Shown: piece by piece, positions 6,766-16,242 of the stretch
Layout of the letters: each line of letters starts with the position of its first letter
Position numbering within the stretch: the first letter of the stretch is position 1
Source: Bacteroidaceae bacterium
GTDB taxonomy: Bacteria > Bacteroidota > Bacteroidia > Bacteroidales > Bacteroidaceae
NCBI GenBank assembly: GCA_017453465.1
Contig: JAFTEV010000018.1
Coordinates: forward strand, 1-42,665
Direction: 5' to 3'
DNA length: 42,665 nt
Program-made: the position numbers and the translations under genes
The notes under the pieces: generated by a model
Told to the model about the DNA's origin: nothing
The model's database searches: none
What the model saw: the letters and a program-made list of their open reading frames with translations, nothing else

Positions 6766-7931
6766 TCTTGCTGGCGCTTGGAGCCTGTCGCAAAGACATT
6801 GAGGTTTTCCTGCCCGAAGTGGAAAAGGTGGGAGAACAGGAGGTCATCGTGGACAGCGGTGAACCCCTCCAGCCCTTCCTTCCCCAATACAAAAGCATCC
6901 AGGGCTTCTACCTGCTGAACGAAGGCAACATGGGCAGCAACAAAGCCACGCTGGACTACTACGACTACACCACGGGCGACTACACCCGCAACATCTACGG
7001 CAATGCCAACCCCAACGTGCCCAAGGAAATGGGCGACGTGGGCAACGACCTCGCCATCTACGGAGGCCGCCTCTATGCCGTCATCAACTGCTCCAACAAG
7101 GTGGAAGTCATGGACAAAACCACAGCCCGCCGCATCGGGCAAATCGACATACCCAACTGCCGCTACATCCGTTTCCACGAAGGCTATGCCTACGTCACCA
7201 GCTATGCAGGACCCGTCCTCATCAGCGACGACTACAAGCAACGTGGCTACGTGGCCAAGGTAGATACCGCCACCCTGCAAGTGGTCGATACCTGCGTCGT
7301 GGGCTTCCAGCCCGACGAACTCGAAATCATCGGCGGCAAAATCTATGTGGCCAACTCTGGCGGCTACATGGTCTCCAACTACGAAACCACCCTCTCCGTC
7401 ATCGACCTCGCCACCTTCAAGCACCAGCGGCGCATCCCCGTAGCCCCCAACCTCCACCACGTCAGGGCCGACAACCACGGCCAGCTCTGGGTCACCAACC
7501 GAGGCGACTACTTCGATGTCCCCTCCCGTCTCTACTGCATCGACACCCACACCGACCAGCTCACCGACACCATCGACATCCCCGTCACAGGCTACCACCT
7601 CGACGGCGACTCCCTCTACATCTACGGCACAGCCTGGAGCTACGAGACCATGGACGAAGAAGTGACCTACGCCATTGTCGATGTACAGCACCACACCATC
7701 CTCACCCGCAGCTTCATCACCGACGGCACCGACCAGACCATCCGCAAACCCTACGGCATCACCGTCAACCCCCTCACCAAAGACATCTACCTCACCGATG
7801 CAAAAAACTACGTCAACCCCGGCACACTCTACTGCTTCACCCCCGACGGCAAAAAGAAATGGAGCGTCCGCACAGGCGACATCCCCGCCCACATCACCTT
7901 TCTGGGAGAAGTGAAAACAATTCACAATTAA
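6741..7931 (+). CDS. btuG: BtuG-like surface cobalamin-binding lipoprotein (beta-propeller)
   Basis: Start ATG at 6741 lies inside the end of the receptor gene (25-base overlap), suggesting translational coupling. MRIKVEFLVLLALGAC is a lipoprotein signal with lipobox LGAC and lipidated Cys16. The 396-residue protein then has YncE-type propeller repeats, visible as recurring strand units (GDVGNDLAIYGGRLYAVINCSNKVEVMD, DELEIIGGKIYVANSGG, HHVRADNHGQLWVTNRGDY, KPYGITVNPLTKDIYLTDA). In Bacteroides, BtuG caps BtuB on the cell surface and captures B12 with very high affinity; length and position fit. Codons here end mostly in C, unlike the btuF and btuC genes further along the locus. Confidence 0.87.
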   Translation: MRIKVEFLVLLALGACRKDIEVFLPEVEKVGEQEVIVDSGEPLQPFLPQYKSIQGFYLLNEGNMGSNKATLDYYDYTTGDYTRNIYGNANPNVPKEMGDVGNDLAIYGGRLYAVINCSNKVEVMDKTTARRIGQIDIPNCRYIRFHEGYAYVTSYAGPVLISDDYKQRGYVAKVDTATLQVVDTCVVGFQPDELEIIGGKIYVANSGGYMVSNYETTLSVIDLATFKHQRRIPVAPNLHHVRADNHGQLWVTNRGDYFDVPSRLYCIDTHTDQLTDTIDIPVTGYHLDGDSLYIYGTAWSYETMDEEVTYAIVDVQHHTILTRSFITDGTDQTIRKPYGITVNPLTKDIYLTDAKNYVNPGTLYCFTPDGKKKWSVRTGDIPAHITFLGEVKTIHN

Positions 7932-8100
7932 TCAATTCACAATGCACAATTTGAGTATCAATTTCTAATTCTTCATTCCTAATTCCTAATTCCTAATTCC
8001 ACATTATGTATCAATTCCACATTCCTCATTCCTCATTCCTCATTCCTCAACCCCTCTGTGCCCTCTGTCTTCTCAGTGCTCTCTGTGCCCCTTTAGAGGC
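7920..8100. repeat. Mosaic repeat running into the next coding sequence
   Basis: The words are those of 601-735 in reverse orientation: CAATTCACAA and ACAATTTGAGTATC, then several TAATTCC units, ATTCCTC units, and CTCTGTGCCCTCTGTC-type units. The last two groups lie inside the coding sequence that starts at 8006 and encode its signal peptide. Confidence 0.65.
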
Positions 8101-9133
8101 CCAAAACCCCTACATCGCCCAAGTATTCGACTACACCCCCGCCCCAGGGCAATTTGTCAACGAAATGCCCGAATGGGAAGAAGGCGACGACGCAGAAGCC
8201 ATGCGCCAGAAAGCAGAAGACTGCCTCAGGGACCACAACCAAATCACCATCACCCTCGGCAGCTGGGGAGGCTACGTCATCTTCGGCTTCGACCACGAAG
8301 TCAAGAACATCCTCGGCCAGTACGACTTCAAGCTGCTGGGCAACTCCTTCTATCAGGAAACTGACGGAGTCACCTCCGTGAAGACAGGCTCAGCCGAACC
8401 AGGCATTGTCATGGTTAGCTACGACGCCAACGCCAACGGACAGCCCGACGACCCCTGGTACGAACTGGCTGGCTCCATGCACAGCCACCCAGCCACCCAG
8501 CCTGGCTACACCTGCACCTACTACCGCACACCAGCCGACCACGAAGCCACCCCCGACCCCGCCAACAAGTACATCAAAGACACCAGCTACATCCGCTGGA
8601 CAGCCACTGGCGGCGAAACAGGCTACGTCAAGAAACTCTCCTTCCACAAGCAAGACTACTACCCCCGCTGGATTGCAGCCGACTCCCTCACCTTCACAGG
8701 CACTCGTCTGCCCGACAACAACCTCGACCTCAGCGGCAACGGCACCAACCTCGTCCTCTACTGCTACGACTGGGGCTATGCCGACAACCAGCCCAACAGC
8801 TTCGGCGGCGACAAGACCGACCAGAGCATAGCCGAACACCTGCGCCACCCCTCCGAGTTCAAGATAGACTGGGCCACCGACAGCGACGGGAACCCCGTCC
8901 AGCTGCCAGGCATCCACTTCGTCAAAGTCTATACCGCCGTCAACCAGTTCAACGGCTGGATGGGCGAAGCCAGCACCGAAGTCACCGATGCATGGGACCT
9001 CCACCTGCTCGATGCCGACGGCAACCCCATCCCCGCCGAACCCACACCTCATCCCTACGACCTCGATGGCGACGGACGGCTCACCGTCAGCGACATCACG
9101 CTGCTCATCAATATCTATCTGAATGAAAATTGA
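8006..9133 (+). CDS. Secreted B12-locus protein with dockerin-like C-terminus
   Basis: A 375-residue exported protein. The only usable start is ATG 8006; residues 1-33 (…SFLIPQPLCALCLLSALCAPLEA) form a signal peptide encoded by intergenic repeat words. The mature part begins NPYIAQVFDYTPAPGQFVNEMPEWEEGD and continues ITLGSWGGYVIFGFDHEV, a family I recall as 'cell surface protein' genes often found beside BtuB/BtuG in Bacteroidales; its function is not known to me. About residue 130 has DANANGQPDDPWYELAGS, a calcium-site-like Asp/Asn run. The end, DLDGDGRLTVSDITLLINIYL, is a single dockerin/EF-hand-like repeat. There is no lipobox. It sits 74 bases after btuG and is probably part of the same transcript. 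Function in cobalamin binding is an inference from position only. Confidence 0.82.
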   Translation: MYQFHIPHSSFLIPQPLCALCLLSALCAPLEAQNPYIAQVFDYTPAPGQFVNEMPEWEEGDDAEAMRQKAEDCLRDHNQITITLGSWGGYVIFGFDHEVKNILGQYDFKLLGNSFYQETDGVTSVKTGSAEPGIVMVSYDANANGQPDDPWYELAGSMHSHPATQPGYTCTYYRTPADHEATPDPANKYIKDTSYIRWTATGGETGYVKKLSFHKQDYYPRWIAADSLTFTGTRLPDNNLDLSGNGTNLVLYCYDWGYADNQPNSFGGDKTDQSIAEHLRHPSEFKIDWATDSDGNPVQLPGIHFVKVYTAVNQFNGWMGEASTEVTDAWDLHLLDADGNPIPAEPTPHPYDLDGDGRLTVSDITLLINIYLNEN

Positions 9134-9166
9134 CACACATATTTTATTTATTATTAATTAATCCGT

Positions 9167-12100
9167 ATGATGAAACAAAGAATTCTACACGCATTGCTGT
9201 TGACGTTCACCCTGTCGCTCCAAGCTTGGGCTGACAGAGAAGTCAACCAACAGCAATTTGGGAAGCAAACCATTGAGGTCGCTTCCGACGAAGTCATCAC
9301 GTTCTACGACCCCTGGGGAACGGCGAACATCGTTGACCAAAACAGTTACAACGCCCAGTCGTTGACCGTATTCAAACCCGCAGAGGCAGGCAAGTCCGTT
9401 CAAATCACGTTTGAACAGATAGACCTCAACCAGTACAACACTGGCTACTACCTCTACATCAACCTCTACGACGGCACAGCCGATGCCGACAACACCTTCA
9501 CATGGGCCACCAGCAGCAGCGAAGTGACGGCTTCTTCAAGTCTGTCTGGGTTGTCTGGCACCCTTCTGGCCGAAAAAATCAACAACGACAACAAGCCCAC
9601 CCTGCCAGCCACCTACACATCAGGCACAGCCGACGGCGCACTCTCGGTGGGCTTCATGCACCGCAACTCAAACCCCTGTGCAGGCTGGGTAGCCAAAGTC
9701 CGTGTTGTCACACTGGAGAACATGACCATCACAGGCGCAGGAAGCAACTATGACGACGTGACCTCTACACCGACATCCAAGCAAAACATCCCCCTCGCTA
9801 ACGCCTACGTGACAGCCACAGGCGTGATGAACCCCGACAACGTGACGGGCATTTATTTCACAATGCCCCAGAACGAGGGCATGTTTGACCCATTGGCACT
9901 GAAGCTCTACCGAGGCGATAAACTCGTGGAAGCCACCGTTGCAGCCGATGGCGAAGGATACAGCTTTACTTTCAATGCAGCTCCTGCCCCAGGAGTGACC
10001 ACCTTCACCATCAAGGGTGACATTCTTCCAACAGCCTCCGTTGGAGCCAAGGCACAGCTTACTGTTACCAAGGTGACCACAGTCCTTCAAGCCGAAGGCA
10101 TCCAGCCATTCACGGGAAGCACAGCAGTCACCGTTGTTAATCCAGCCCTTGTGCTGATGACTGCTGAGCCACAGACCGTCACCGTAGGAGAAACACCCCT
10201 GCAATTCTACGACGAAGGCGGCATTGACGGAGGCATCACAGCCAAGACCAACGGACAAGTGACTTTCGTTCCTGCCACAGAAGGGCAGAAGGTCATGGTC
10301 AATTTCACAAAGAACGCCATCTGGCATGGCTCCTACTACAATCAGGAACTGCGCATCTATAGCGGCACAGAAGTAAATGCCAACAGCCTCATCAAGACCC
10401 TGCAACAGGGCGAAACGGGCATTGTACGTTCTACGGCTGAAGACGGCTCCCTGACAGTTGTACTCTTCAGCGATGCTTCCACCACCACCGCAGCCGACGG
10501 TTTTGAGGCTGAAGTAAGCCTCTTCACCCCACAGCCTATGGACTTCGACGGCCTGGCCGTGGCACAATACGCCACAGGTACCGTTTGTGCCGGCGATGCC
10601 GACCAGCGCATCCTCGACATCACCGTAAAGGCAAAGAATACTGAACCAGCCATGCAGCTGACAAAGATGGCCTTCACAACCAACGAGACAAACGACATCG
10701 TGACGAAGGCTGCACTCTTCTTTGGAAACAAGAAGGTTGGTGAGACCGACATCATCGCCGACGCTTTTGACATCACCCTCACTGAGGCACTGCCACTTGT
10801 CGAAGGTGACAACAATTTCTATCTGGCCTACACCATCAGCGACGAAGCCCTGAACAATCAGGCCATCGATGCCAAACTGATCAGCGTCACAGCACTGGTC
10901 AACGGTGAAGAAAAGACCGAGGTTGCCACAGAGGGCAATCCTGAGGGCAACCGCACCGTGGAGAATATCGTCCTTTCTCATGCCGACCAAGGCAGTGTCA
11001 CAAAAACTGTTAATGGCTCCATTGTCTTCAACACGAAAGCAAGAAGCGAATACACTGAGAACTACGAATCGGGCACGGATGATCGCATCAACGTCTTTGT
11101 TCCAAAGCACGAAGGCATGGTCTGCCAGATTGACTTCTCGGAGTTCGCCATTTATTACAACAGCTACAGCTCATCGTCTTCAGCCAAGTTCAAGATATAC
11201 AACGGACAGGGCACGACGGGTGAAGTGTTGTGGGAACCAACAGAGCGTGACGACTACACAGTAGGCCCTAACAAGGTCATTCGTTCATCAGCAGCCGATG
11301 GCGCACTGACCGTCTATTTCAACCCCAATCAGACATATGGTTCAGCAGCCGGATTCCAAGCCACTGTCAGCGAATATCTGTCGAAAGACATGCAGATTGC
11401 TGGTGTAGAAGTAAGCCAGGCCAGCACAGCCATTGCTTCTGTCGGAGCAGAAAATCAAGACCTGCTGAATGTCAACGTGAAGACTGACGGCAACCTGAAC
11501 CCCGTGCAACTCAGCAGCATCAAGCTCAACCTGAAAGAAACAGAGACGAGCCTCAGCAAAGTTTCCGTATGGCAGAACAACGAGAAGCTGGGCGAAGCCG
11601 TCGCTGACGCAGCTGTTGAAATAATCTTCAGCGAGCCAGTCACATTGAAGGAAGGCAACAACCTGTTTGTAGTAAAAGCAGACGTAAGCAGTGAGGCTGA
11701 AGCTGAGGATACGATTGATGCCAAGGTCGTTGCAATCGTAACAACCAGTGATGAGATAGCAGTTGAAGACGGCGACCCAGAAGGCAGCCGCACACTGAAG
11801 AACATGATTATCCTTGTCGCTGGCGATAACGGAGAAAGGCAAATGGCCCTGGGCAAGACCATCATGCTCTATGATGACGGCGGTGCAGAAGGCGACGGTG
11901 CTGACGGTGTTGAAGCTACCATCACATTTGCTCCAGCAGAGGCCGGACATTCTATCAAGCTGACCGACAAGGGCATCAGCTTTAACTACACATCTCACCT
12001 CTACATCTATGAAGGTGGCGAAGTAAACGACGACAAGCTTATTGTTGACTTGAGCGGCTCGTCGGCCAAGTTCGACCCCATCATCTCCGATACTGAAAAC

Positions 12101-15100
12101 TCGGACGGCAAACTTACCATCAAGTATGTTGGCAAAGGCAGCTACACACGTCCTAACTTTGCCATCGAAGTGGAAGGTTACAAGAAGAGCGAAGTTGCCA
12201 TTACGGGTGTTGAAACGGAAGACATCAGCGTGAACGAAGTGCTGAAAGGCCAGACCGACGTGAAGATGCTGAAGATTGCTGTCACCGCCAAAGGTGAACT
12301 GGGCAGCGTCAGCCTGACTGGTTTCGATGTTGCTTCAACCAGCAGCGAAGTCATAGCTGCACAGCACATCTACCAGACTGGCACACTGGCCAGCTTCTCG
12401 GCCAACGAAACCTTCAACGGAGAATATACAATTACTGGTACAGGCACTTACTATTTCTGGCTGACCTACGACCTCAACACCGATGCTGAAGTAGGCCAGA
12501 CAGCCGATGCACAGCTGACAGCCATCGTTGCGGGCGGCGAAACTATCGCTGTAACCGAACCTGCCACTGCCTCCGTCACCGTAGCTACTGGCAAGAGCGG
12601 AACCTACACGATAGGTGCTGACGCCGACTACGCCACCATTCAGGGAGCCATCGACGACATGGGCACACTGGGCATGGAAGGTCCCGTAGTGCTGAAGATA
12701 AAAGCTGGTGAATACAACGAAAAAGTACGCATCCCTTACATCAAAGGTATGGGGGCAGTCAACACACTCACCATCGAGAGCGAAAGCGGACAGCGCGACG
12801 TGAAGATTTATCACGACAACTACACCACCAGCGGCTACAGCGATGACCAGCACAAGAAAGACTATGGTGTGGTGACTCTCTACGAAGCCAACTATGTCAC
12901 CCTGCGCAACCTTGAAATCTGCACCACCGACAAAGCCTACAAAGCCATCGTCATGGTGAAGGACCAGAGCCGCCATACCACTATCGACGGCTGCTACCTC
13001 CATGCACCAGCCTGCACCGCATCCAGTGGTGAAGATGTATGTCTTGTAGGCCACACCATCATCGACGAAGAGAACAAGAACAACGACTACCTCACAGTGC
13101 GCAACTGTCTGCTCGAAGGCGGCAAGATGGGTGTAAGCATGGGTGGAACCAGCTATGTCGCCCTGCCCAAGGAAGTAGGTGGCATCATTGAGGGCAACAC
13201 CTTCAAGAACAATGCACAGAAAGCCATCTACGTGATGGACGAACTGGGTGTGAAAATTAAGAACAACACCATCATCATCGAACCCACCGCAGCCACCAGG
13301 ATGAGTGTAGGTGTGCTCGACTTGCAATTACGCGACGAGTATTCCGAGGCTACCGAAATCACAGGCAACATCTTCAACGTGGCTCCCAGCACCTACGTCG
13401 CCGTCATGAACCTACGTCAACTGCAGGGTACAGCCGAGGCTCCAGTCCTCATTGCCAACAATGTCATCAACTTGACATCGCTCAATGCCTCATACGCAGC
13501 TTTCAAATTCAATGGCGGCAACATCAAGAATGTCAACGTGGCCAACAACACCTTCCGCATGACAGGCGAAAATGGAGGTCCCGTCTTCTGGGCATCTTCC
13601 ACGCTGGGTGACGGTTACGGAAACGTGAACGTGGTAAACAACATCATCCAGAACGAAACCAACGGCTATGCTGTAAACCTTTACAACGACGGCAATCTGG
13701 GCACCGACAAGTTCAACTTCCAGAACAACCTCATGTACACAGCTGGCGAAACCTTCTTCCGTGCATCTTCCAGCACGACTGGCGACTTCGCTGCTTTCGT
13801 AGAGAAGACAGCTGCCACGGGCAACATCAACAAGCAGGTTGCATTTGCCAGTGATGACATTCTGGAACCCGCTGCCACACTGGAAGGCGACCTCCTTGCC
13901 GCCCTGCCACTGTCATACGTCACTACCGACATCAACGGCACAGCTCGTCCTGCCGAGAGCATCACAATAGGTGCCTACGAATACGACCCCGACTTGACAC
14001 GCATCCCTGTTGTTGCCGAAGGTTATCCACAGGCCATGGCCACAGCCTTCAACGAAGCCATGGTGACCGTGAAAGCCGACATGAACGGCAAAGCATACGT
14101 AGCCCTGCTGCGTGCAGAAGAAGCTGCTCCAGGAGCAGCCGAACTGAAGGAACAGGGAACACCATTTACTGTAACAAAAGATGCTGAAGCTTCTCTGAAG
14201 ATTGACACCCTGCAAGAAAAGACAACCTACGTGGCATACATCCTTGTGGAAAGTACACGTGGCAACCAGACAGAAGTGTTGGCTACCGAAGCCTTTACCA
14301 CACCCATGGAACCCATCGACTTGCTCATTGCTTGTACAGAACCAGAGCAGACCGTGGCTAATGGCACAGAGGCTGAACTGAAAGTTATGGTTGCCAGCGG
14401 CCTGGCACCCTTCACAGTAAACTGGATGAACAGCAAGCACCAGACGGTAAGCACTTTTGAAACAGACTTGTTGGGCGAAGAAATCACAGCCAGTCTCATA
14501 CCGACTCAGTCTGGTGACTACTACGTAACCATCACCGATGGACAACAGAAGACCGCTACCGACACCTGCCGTGTCATCGTGACGGGTCCAGCCCTGACAG
14601 CTGATTTCGAGAACCTCTATCTTGAAGAAAACAGCTATTGGCGTGGTCCCGACACAAAAGGCGAGCTGGAGGAAGGACTCTATGGCGACGACCAGTATCA
14701 AGGCTCCTTCGTTAGTGGCAGCTACCACTTCTCCAACAACTACAGCATCGACTGGGGCAGCTGGTCTGGGTTCAGCTATTCCAATCGCACTGCCACGTCG
14801 TTTGCTTCCTACTCTACCGACCAGTGGAACTCCTGTGTAGGAGAAGGACACAATGGTTCTGAAAATTATGCCGTATTCTTTGAAGACAGTTACGCTCCTA
14901 TGACAGTGACTGTTCTCAACAAGCCCGACGGCGACCTCATTCGTGGTTTCTACATCACCAACGCAGCCGTTACTGTCAACTCCATTCTGAACGGCGACGG
15001 CATGACAGGCGAAAGGGATGCACACGGTCAGCCAGTTGATGGCACAGTGGGATTCAAGGAAGGTGACTACTTCCTGTTGACCATTACAGGTGACAATGAC

Positions 15101-16120
15101 GAGGAAGTGGAATACTATTTGGCCGACTATCGTTCAGAGAATGCCGACGAACACTACTACGTGAACGACTGGCAGTGGGTTGACCTCACTTCACTGGGCA
15201 AAGTGAAAGAACTCACTTTCAGCTTGAAGAGTTCACGCAGAAACAGCTGGGGTTACACCACACCGCTCTACTTCTGTATGGATGATTTCAACGGCATTGG
15301 CGAAGGCCCGGCAACCATGGAGGACCTTGCTCTTGACGAAGAAAGCTATTGGGACGGCAGCGACCTGACGGGCGGTTTCGTGTCGGGTGCCTACCGCTTT
15401 GAGAACGGCTACTTCGAGAATCAGTATGGCAGTTACTCCTACGGTTTCTCTTACAGCAACAAGAGCAGTTCGTCGTTCACGACTTATTCGTCGGACCGCT
15501 ACAATTCTTGTGTAGGCGGTGGTGCAGAGGGTTCTGCCACGTTTGCCGTGTTCAACATGAGCAAGGGCCACAGTCAGGGTGTGGAAGTGATGAAAGGTGA
15601 AGAGGGCGACAGCGTGAGCGGCTTCTATGTCACCAATGCAGCCTCCACCTATAAGGCTATACTTGAGGGCACCGACCTGGCACGCCAGTTTGCAGTAGGC
15701 GACTGGCTCAAACTGACCGTCACAGGATGGGATGCCAGTGGCAATGAAACGGGTACGGTGGACTACTATCTGGCTGATTTGCGTGACTCGCACCATAGTT
15801 ACATCGTTGATGAGTGGCGTTGGGTTGACCTAACCTCTCTGGGCAGGGTGAAACGGCTTAGCTTCACCATGAGCAGCAGCGACAGCAGTCAGTGGAGCAT
15901 GAATACGCCGTCTTACTTCTGCCTGGATAATCTGGGTGGCATGAAGCCAGAGGATGAACAGCCCATTGTTACTTCTATCTGTACGGTTCAGCCCAGCCAG
16001 TCGGCTGTGGTTCCTGTGGCCATCTATAGTTTGAACGGAACATTGCAGCATGAGCTTCTGCCTGGTGTGAACATTGTGAAATATTCCGATGGTTCGCAAA
16101 GGAAGGTGCTTGTCAAGTAG
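9167..16120 (+). CDS. Giant modular surface protein with CUB-like, beta-helix and two DUF4465 domains
   Basis: A 2317-residue secreted protein. Residues 1-22 are a signal peptide (ILHALLLTFTLSLQAWA). Four CUB-like modules are recognisable by ITFYDPWG, LQFYDEGGIDGG, a degenerate IVFNTKA and IMLYDDGGAEG starts (about 30-185, 331-456, 604-738, 882-1005). Three modules like the N-terminal domains of BNR-type proteins (DQRILDITVKA, GDNNFYLAYTISDEALNNQAIDA and similar) lie at 459-601, 743-878 and 1008-1142. A right-handed beta-helix follows at 1145-1608 (YATIQGAIDDMG, then LRNLEI, TIDGCYL, NCLLEGG, NNTFRM rungs), then fibronectin/Ig-like domains to about 1807. Two DUF4465 domains (about 1812-2045 and 2048-2258) resemble the next gene; I recall this family as containing BtuH, a B12-binding protein. 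The end, GVNIVKYSDGSQRKVLVK, looks like a type IX secretion tail. Domain limits are estimates by eye. Confidence 0.85.
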   Translation: MMKQRILHALLLTFTLSLQAWADREVNQQQFGKQTIEVASDEVITFYDPWGTANIVDQNSYNAQSLTVFKPAEAGKSVQITFEQIDLNQYNTGYYLYINLYDGTADADNTFTWATSSSEVTASSSLSGLSGTLLAEKINNDNKPTLPATYTSGTADGALSVGFMHRNSNPCAGWVAKVRVVTLENMTITGAGSNYDDVTSTPTSKQNIPLANAYVTATGVMNPDNVTGIYFTMPQNEGMFDPLALKLYRGDKLVEATVAADGEGYSFTFNAAPAPGVTTFTIKGDILPTASVGAKAQLTVTKVTTVLQAEGIQPFTGSTAVTVVNPALVLMTAEPQTVTVGETPLQFYDEGGIDGGITAKTNGQVTFVPATEGQKVMVNFTKNAIWHGSYYNQELRIYSGTEVNANSLIKTLQQGETGIVRSTAEDGSLTVVLFSDASTTTAADGFEAEVSLFTPQPMDFDGLAVAQYATGTVCAGDADQRILDITVKAKNTEPAMQLTKMAFTTNETNDIVTKAALFFGNKKVGETDIIADAFDITLTEALPLVEGDNNFYLAYTISDEALNNQAIDAKLISVTALVNGEEKTEVATEGNPEGNRTVENIVLSHADQGSVTKTVNGSIVFNTKARSEYTENYESGTDDRINVFVPKHEGMVCQIDFSEFAIYYNSYSSSSSAKFKIYNGQGTTGEVLWEPTERDDYTVGPNKVIRSSAADGALTVYFNPNQTYGSAAGFQATVSEYLSKDMQIAGVEVSQASTAIASVGAENQDLLNVNVKTDGNLNPVQLSSIKLNLKETETSLSKVSVWQNNEKLGEAVADAAVEIIFSEPVTLKEGNNLFVVKADVSSEAEAEDTIDAKVVAIVTTSDEIAVEDGDPEGSRTLKNMIILVAGDNGERQMALGKTIMLYDDGGAEGDGADGVEATITFAPAEAGHSIKLTDKGISFNYTSHLYIYEGGEVNDDKLIVDLSGSSAKFDPIISDTENSDGKLTIKYVGKGSYTRPNFAIEVEGYKKSEVAITGVETEDISVNEVLKGQTDVKMLKIAVTAKGELGSVSLTGFDVASTSSEVIAAQHIYQTGTLASFSANETFNGEYTITGTGTYYFWLTYDLNTDAEVGQTADAQLTAIVAGGETIAVTEPATASVTVATGKSGTYTIGADADYATIQGAIDDMGTLGMEGPVVLKIKAGEYNEKVRIPYIKGMGAVNTLTIESESGQRDVKIYHDNYTTSGYSDDQHKKDYGVVTLYEANYVTLRNLEICTTDKAYKAIVMVKDQSRHTTIDGCYLHAPACTASSGEDVCLVGHTIIDEENKNNDYLTVRNCLLEGGKMGVSMGGTSYVALPKEVGGIIEGNTFKNNAQKAIYVMDELGVKIKNNTIIIEPTAATRMSVGVLDLQLRDEYSEATEITGNIFNVAPSTYVAVMNLRQLQGTAEAPVLIANNVINLTSLNASYAAFKFNGGNIKNVNVANNTFRMTGENGGPVFWASSTLGDGYGNVNVVNNIIQNETNGYAVNLYNDGNLGTDKFNFQNNLMYTAGETFFRASSSTTGDFAAFVEKTAATGNINKQVAFASDDILEPAATLEGDLLAALPLSYVTTDINGTARPAESITIGAYEYDPDLTRIPVVAEGYPQAMATAFNEAMVTVKADMNGKAYVALLRAEEAAPGAAELKEQGTPFTVTKDAEASLKIDTLQEKTTYVAYILVESTRGNQTEVLATEAFTTPMEPIDLLIACTEPEQTVANGTEAELKVMVASGLAPFTVNWMNSKHQTVSTFETDLLGEEITASLIPTQSGDYYVTITDGQQKTATDTCRVIVTGPALTADFENLYLEENSYWRGPDTKGELEEGLYGDDQYQGSFVSGSYHFSNNYSIDWGSWSGFSYSNRTATSFASYSTDQWNSCVGEGHNGSENYAVFFEDSYAPMTVTVLNKPDGDLIRGFYITNAAVTVNSILNGDGMTGERDAHGQPVDGTVGFKEGDYFLLTITGDNDEEVEYYLADYRSENADEHYYVNDWQWVDLTSLGKVKELTFSLKSSRRNSWGYTTPLYFCMDDFNGIGEGPATMEDLALDEESYWDGSDLTGGFVSGAYRFENGYFENQYGSYSYGFSYSNKSSSSFTTYSSDRYNSCVGGGAEGSATFAVFNMSKGHSQGVEVMKGEEGDSVSGFYVTNAASTYKAILEGTDLARQFAVGDWLKLTVTGWDASGNETGTVDYYLADLRDSHHSYIVDEWRWVDLTSLGRVKRLSFTMSSSDSSQWSMNTPSYFCLDNLGGMKPEDEQPIVTSICTVQPSQSAVVPVAIYSLNGTLQHELLPGVNIVKYSDGSQRKVLVK

Positions 16121-16123
16121 TTG

Positions 16124-16212
16124 GTTGAGTGTTTAGAGATGAGTGTTTAGCGTTTATAGACGTTGCTGTAAAGTCTCTCATCTCTAAACTCTAAACACTC
16201 ATCTATAAACAA
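16124..16212. repeat. Palindromic element, GAGTGTTTAGA type
   Basis: GAGTGTTTAGAGATGAGTG at 16127 and GCGTTTATAGAC at 16150 are answered by CTCATCTCTAAACTC, TAAACACTCATC and CTATAAAC at 16177-16210. It lies between the giant gene and the following DUF4465 gene. Confidence 0.6.
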
Positions 16213-16242
16213 TAAACTAAAAACTAAAAACATTTTTTGATT

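Noticed and set aside
6762-7925. 387-residue open frame on the minus strand opposite btuG
   Set aside because: Very G/V/D-rich because btuG codons end in C; no family features.
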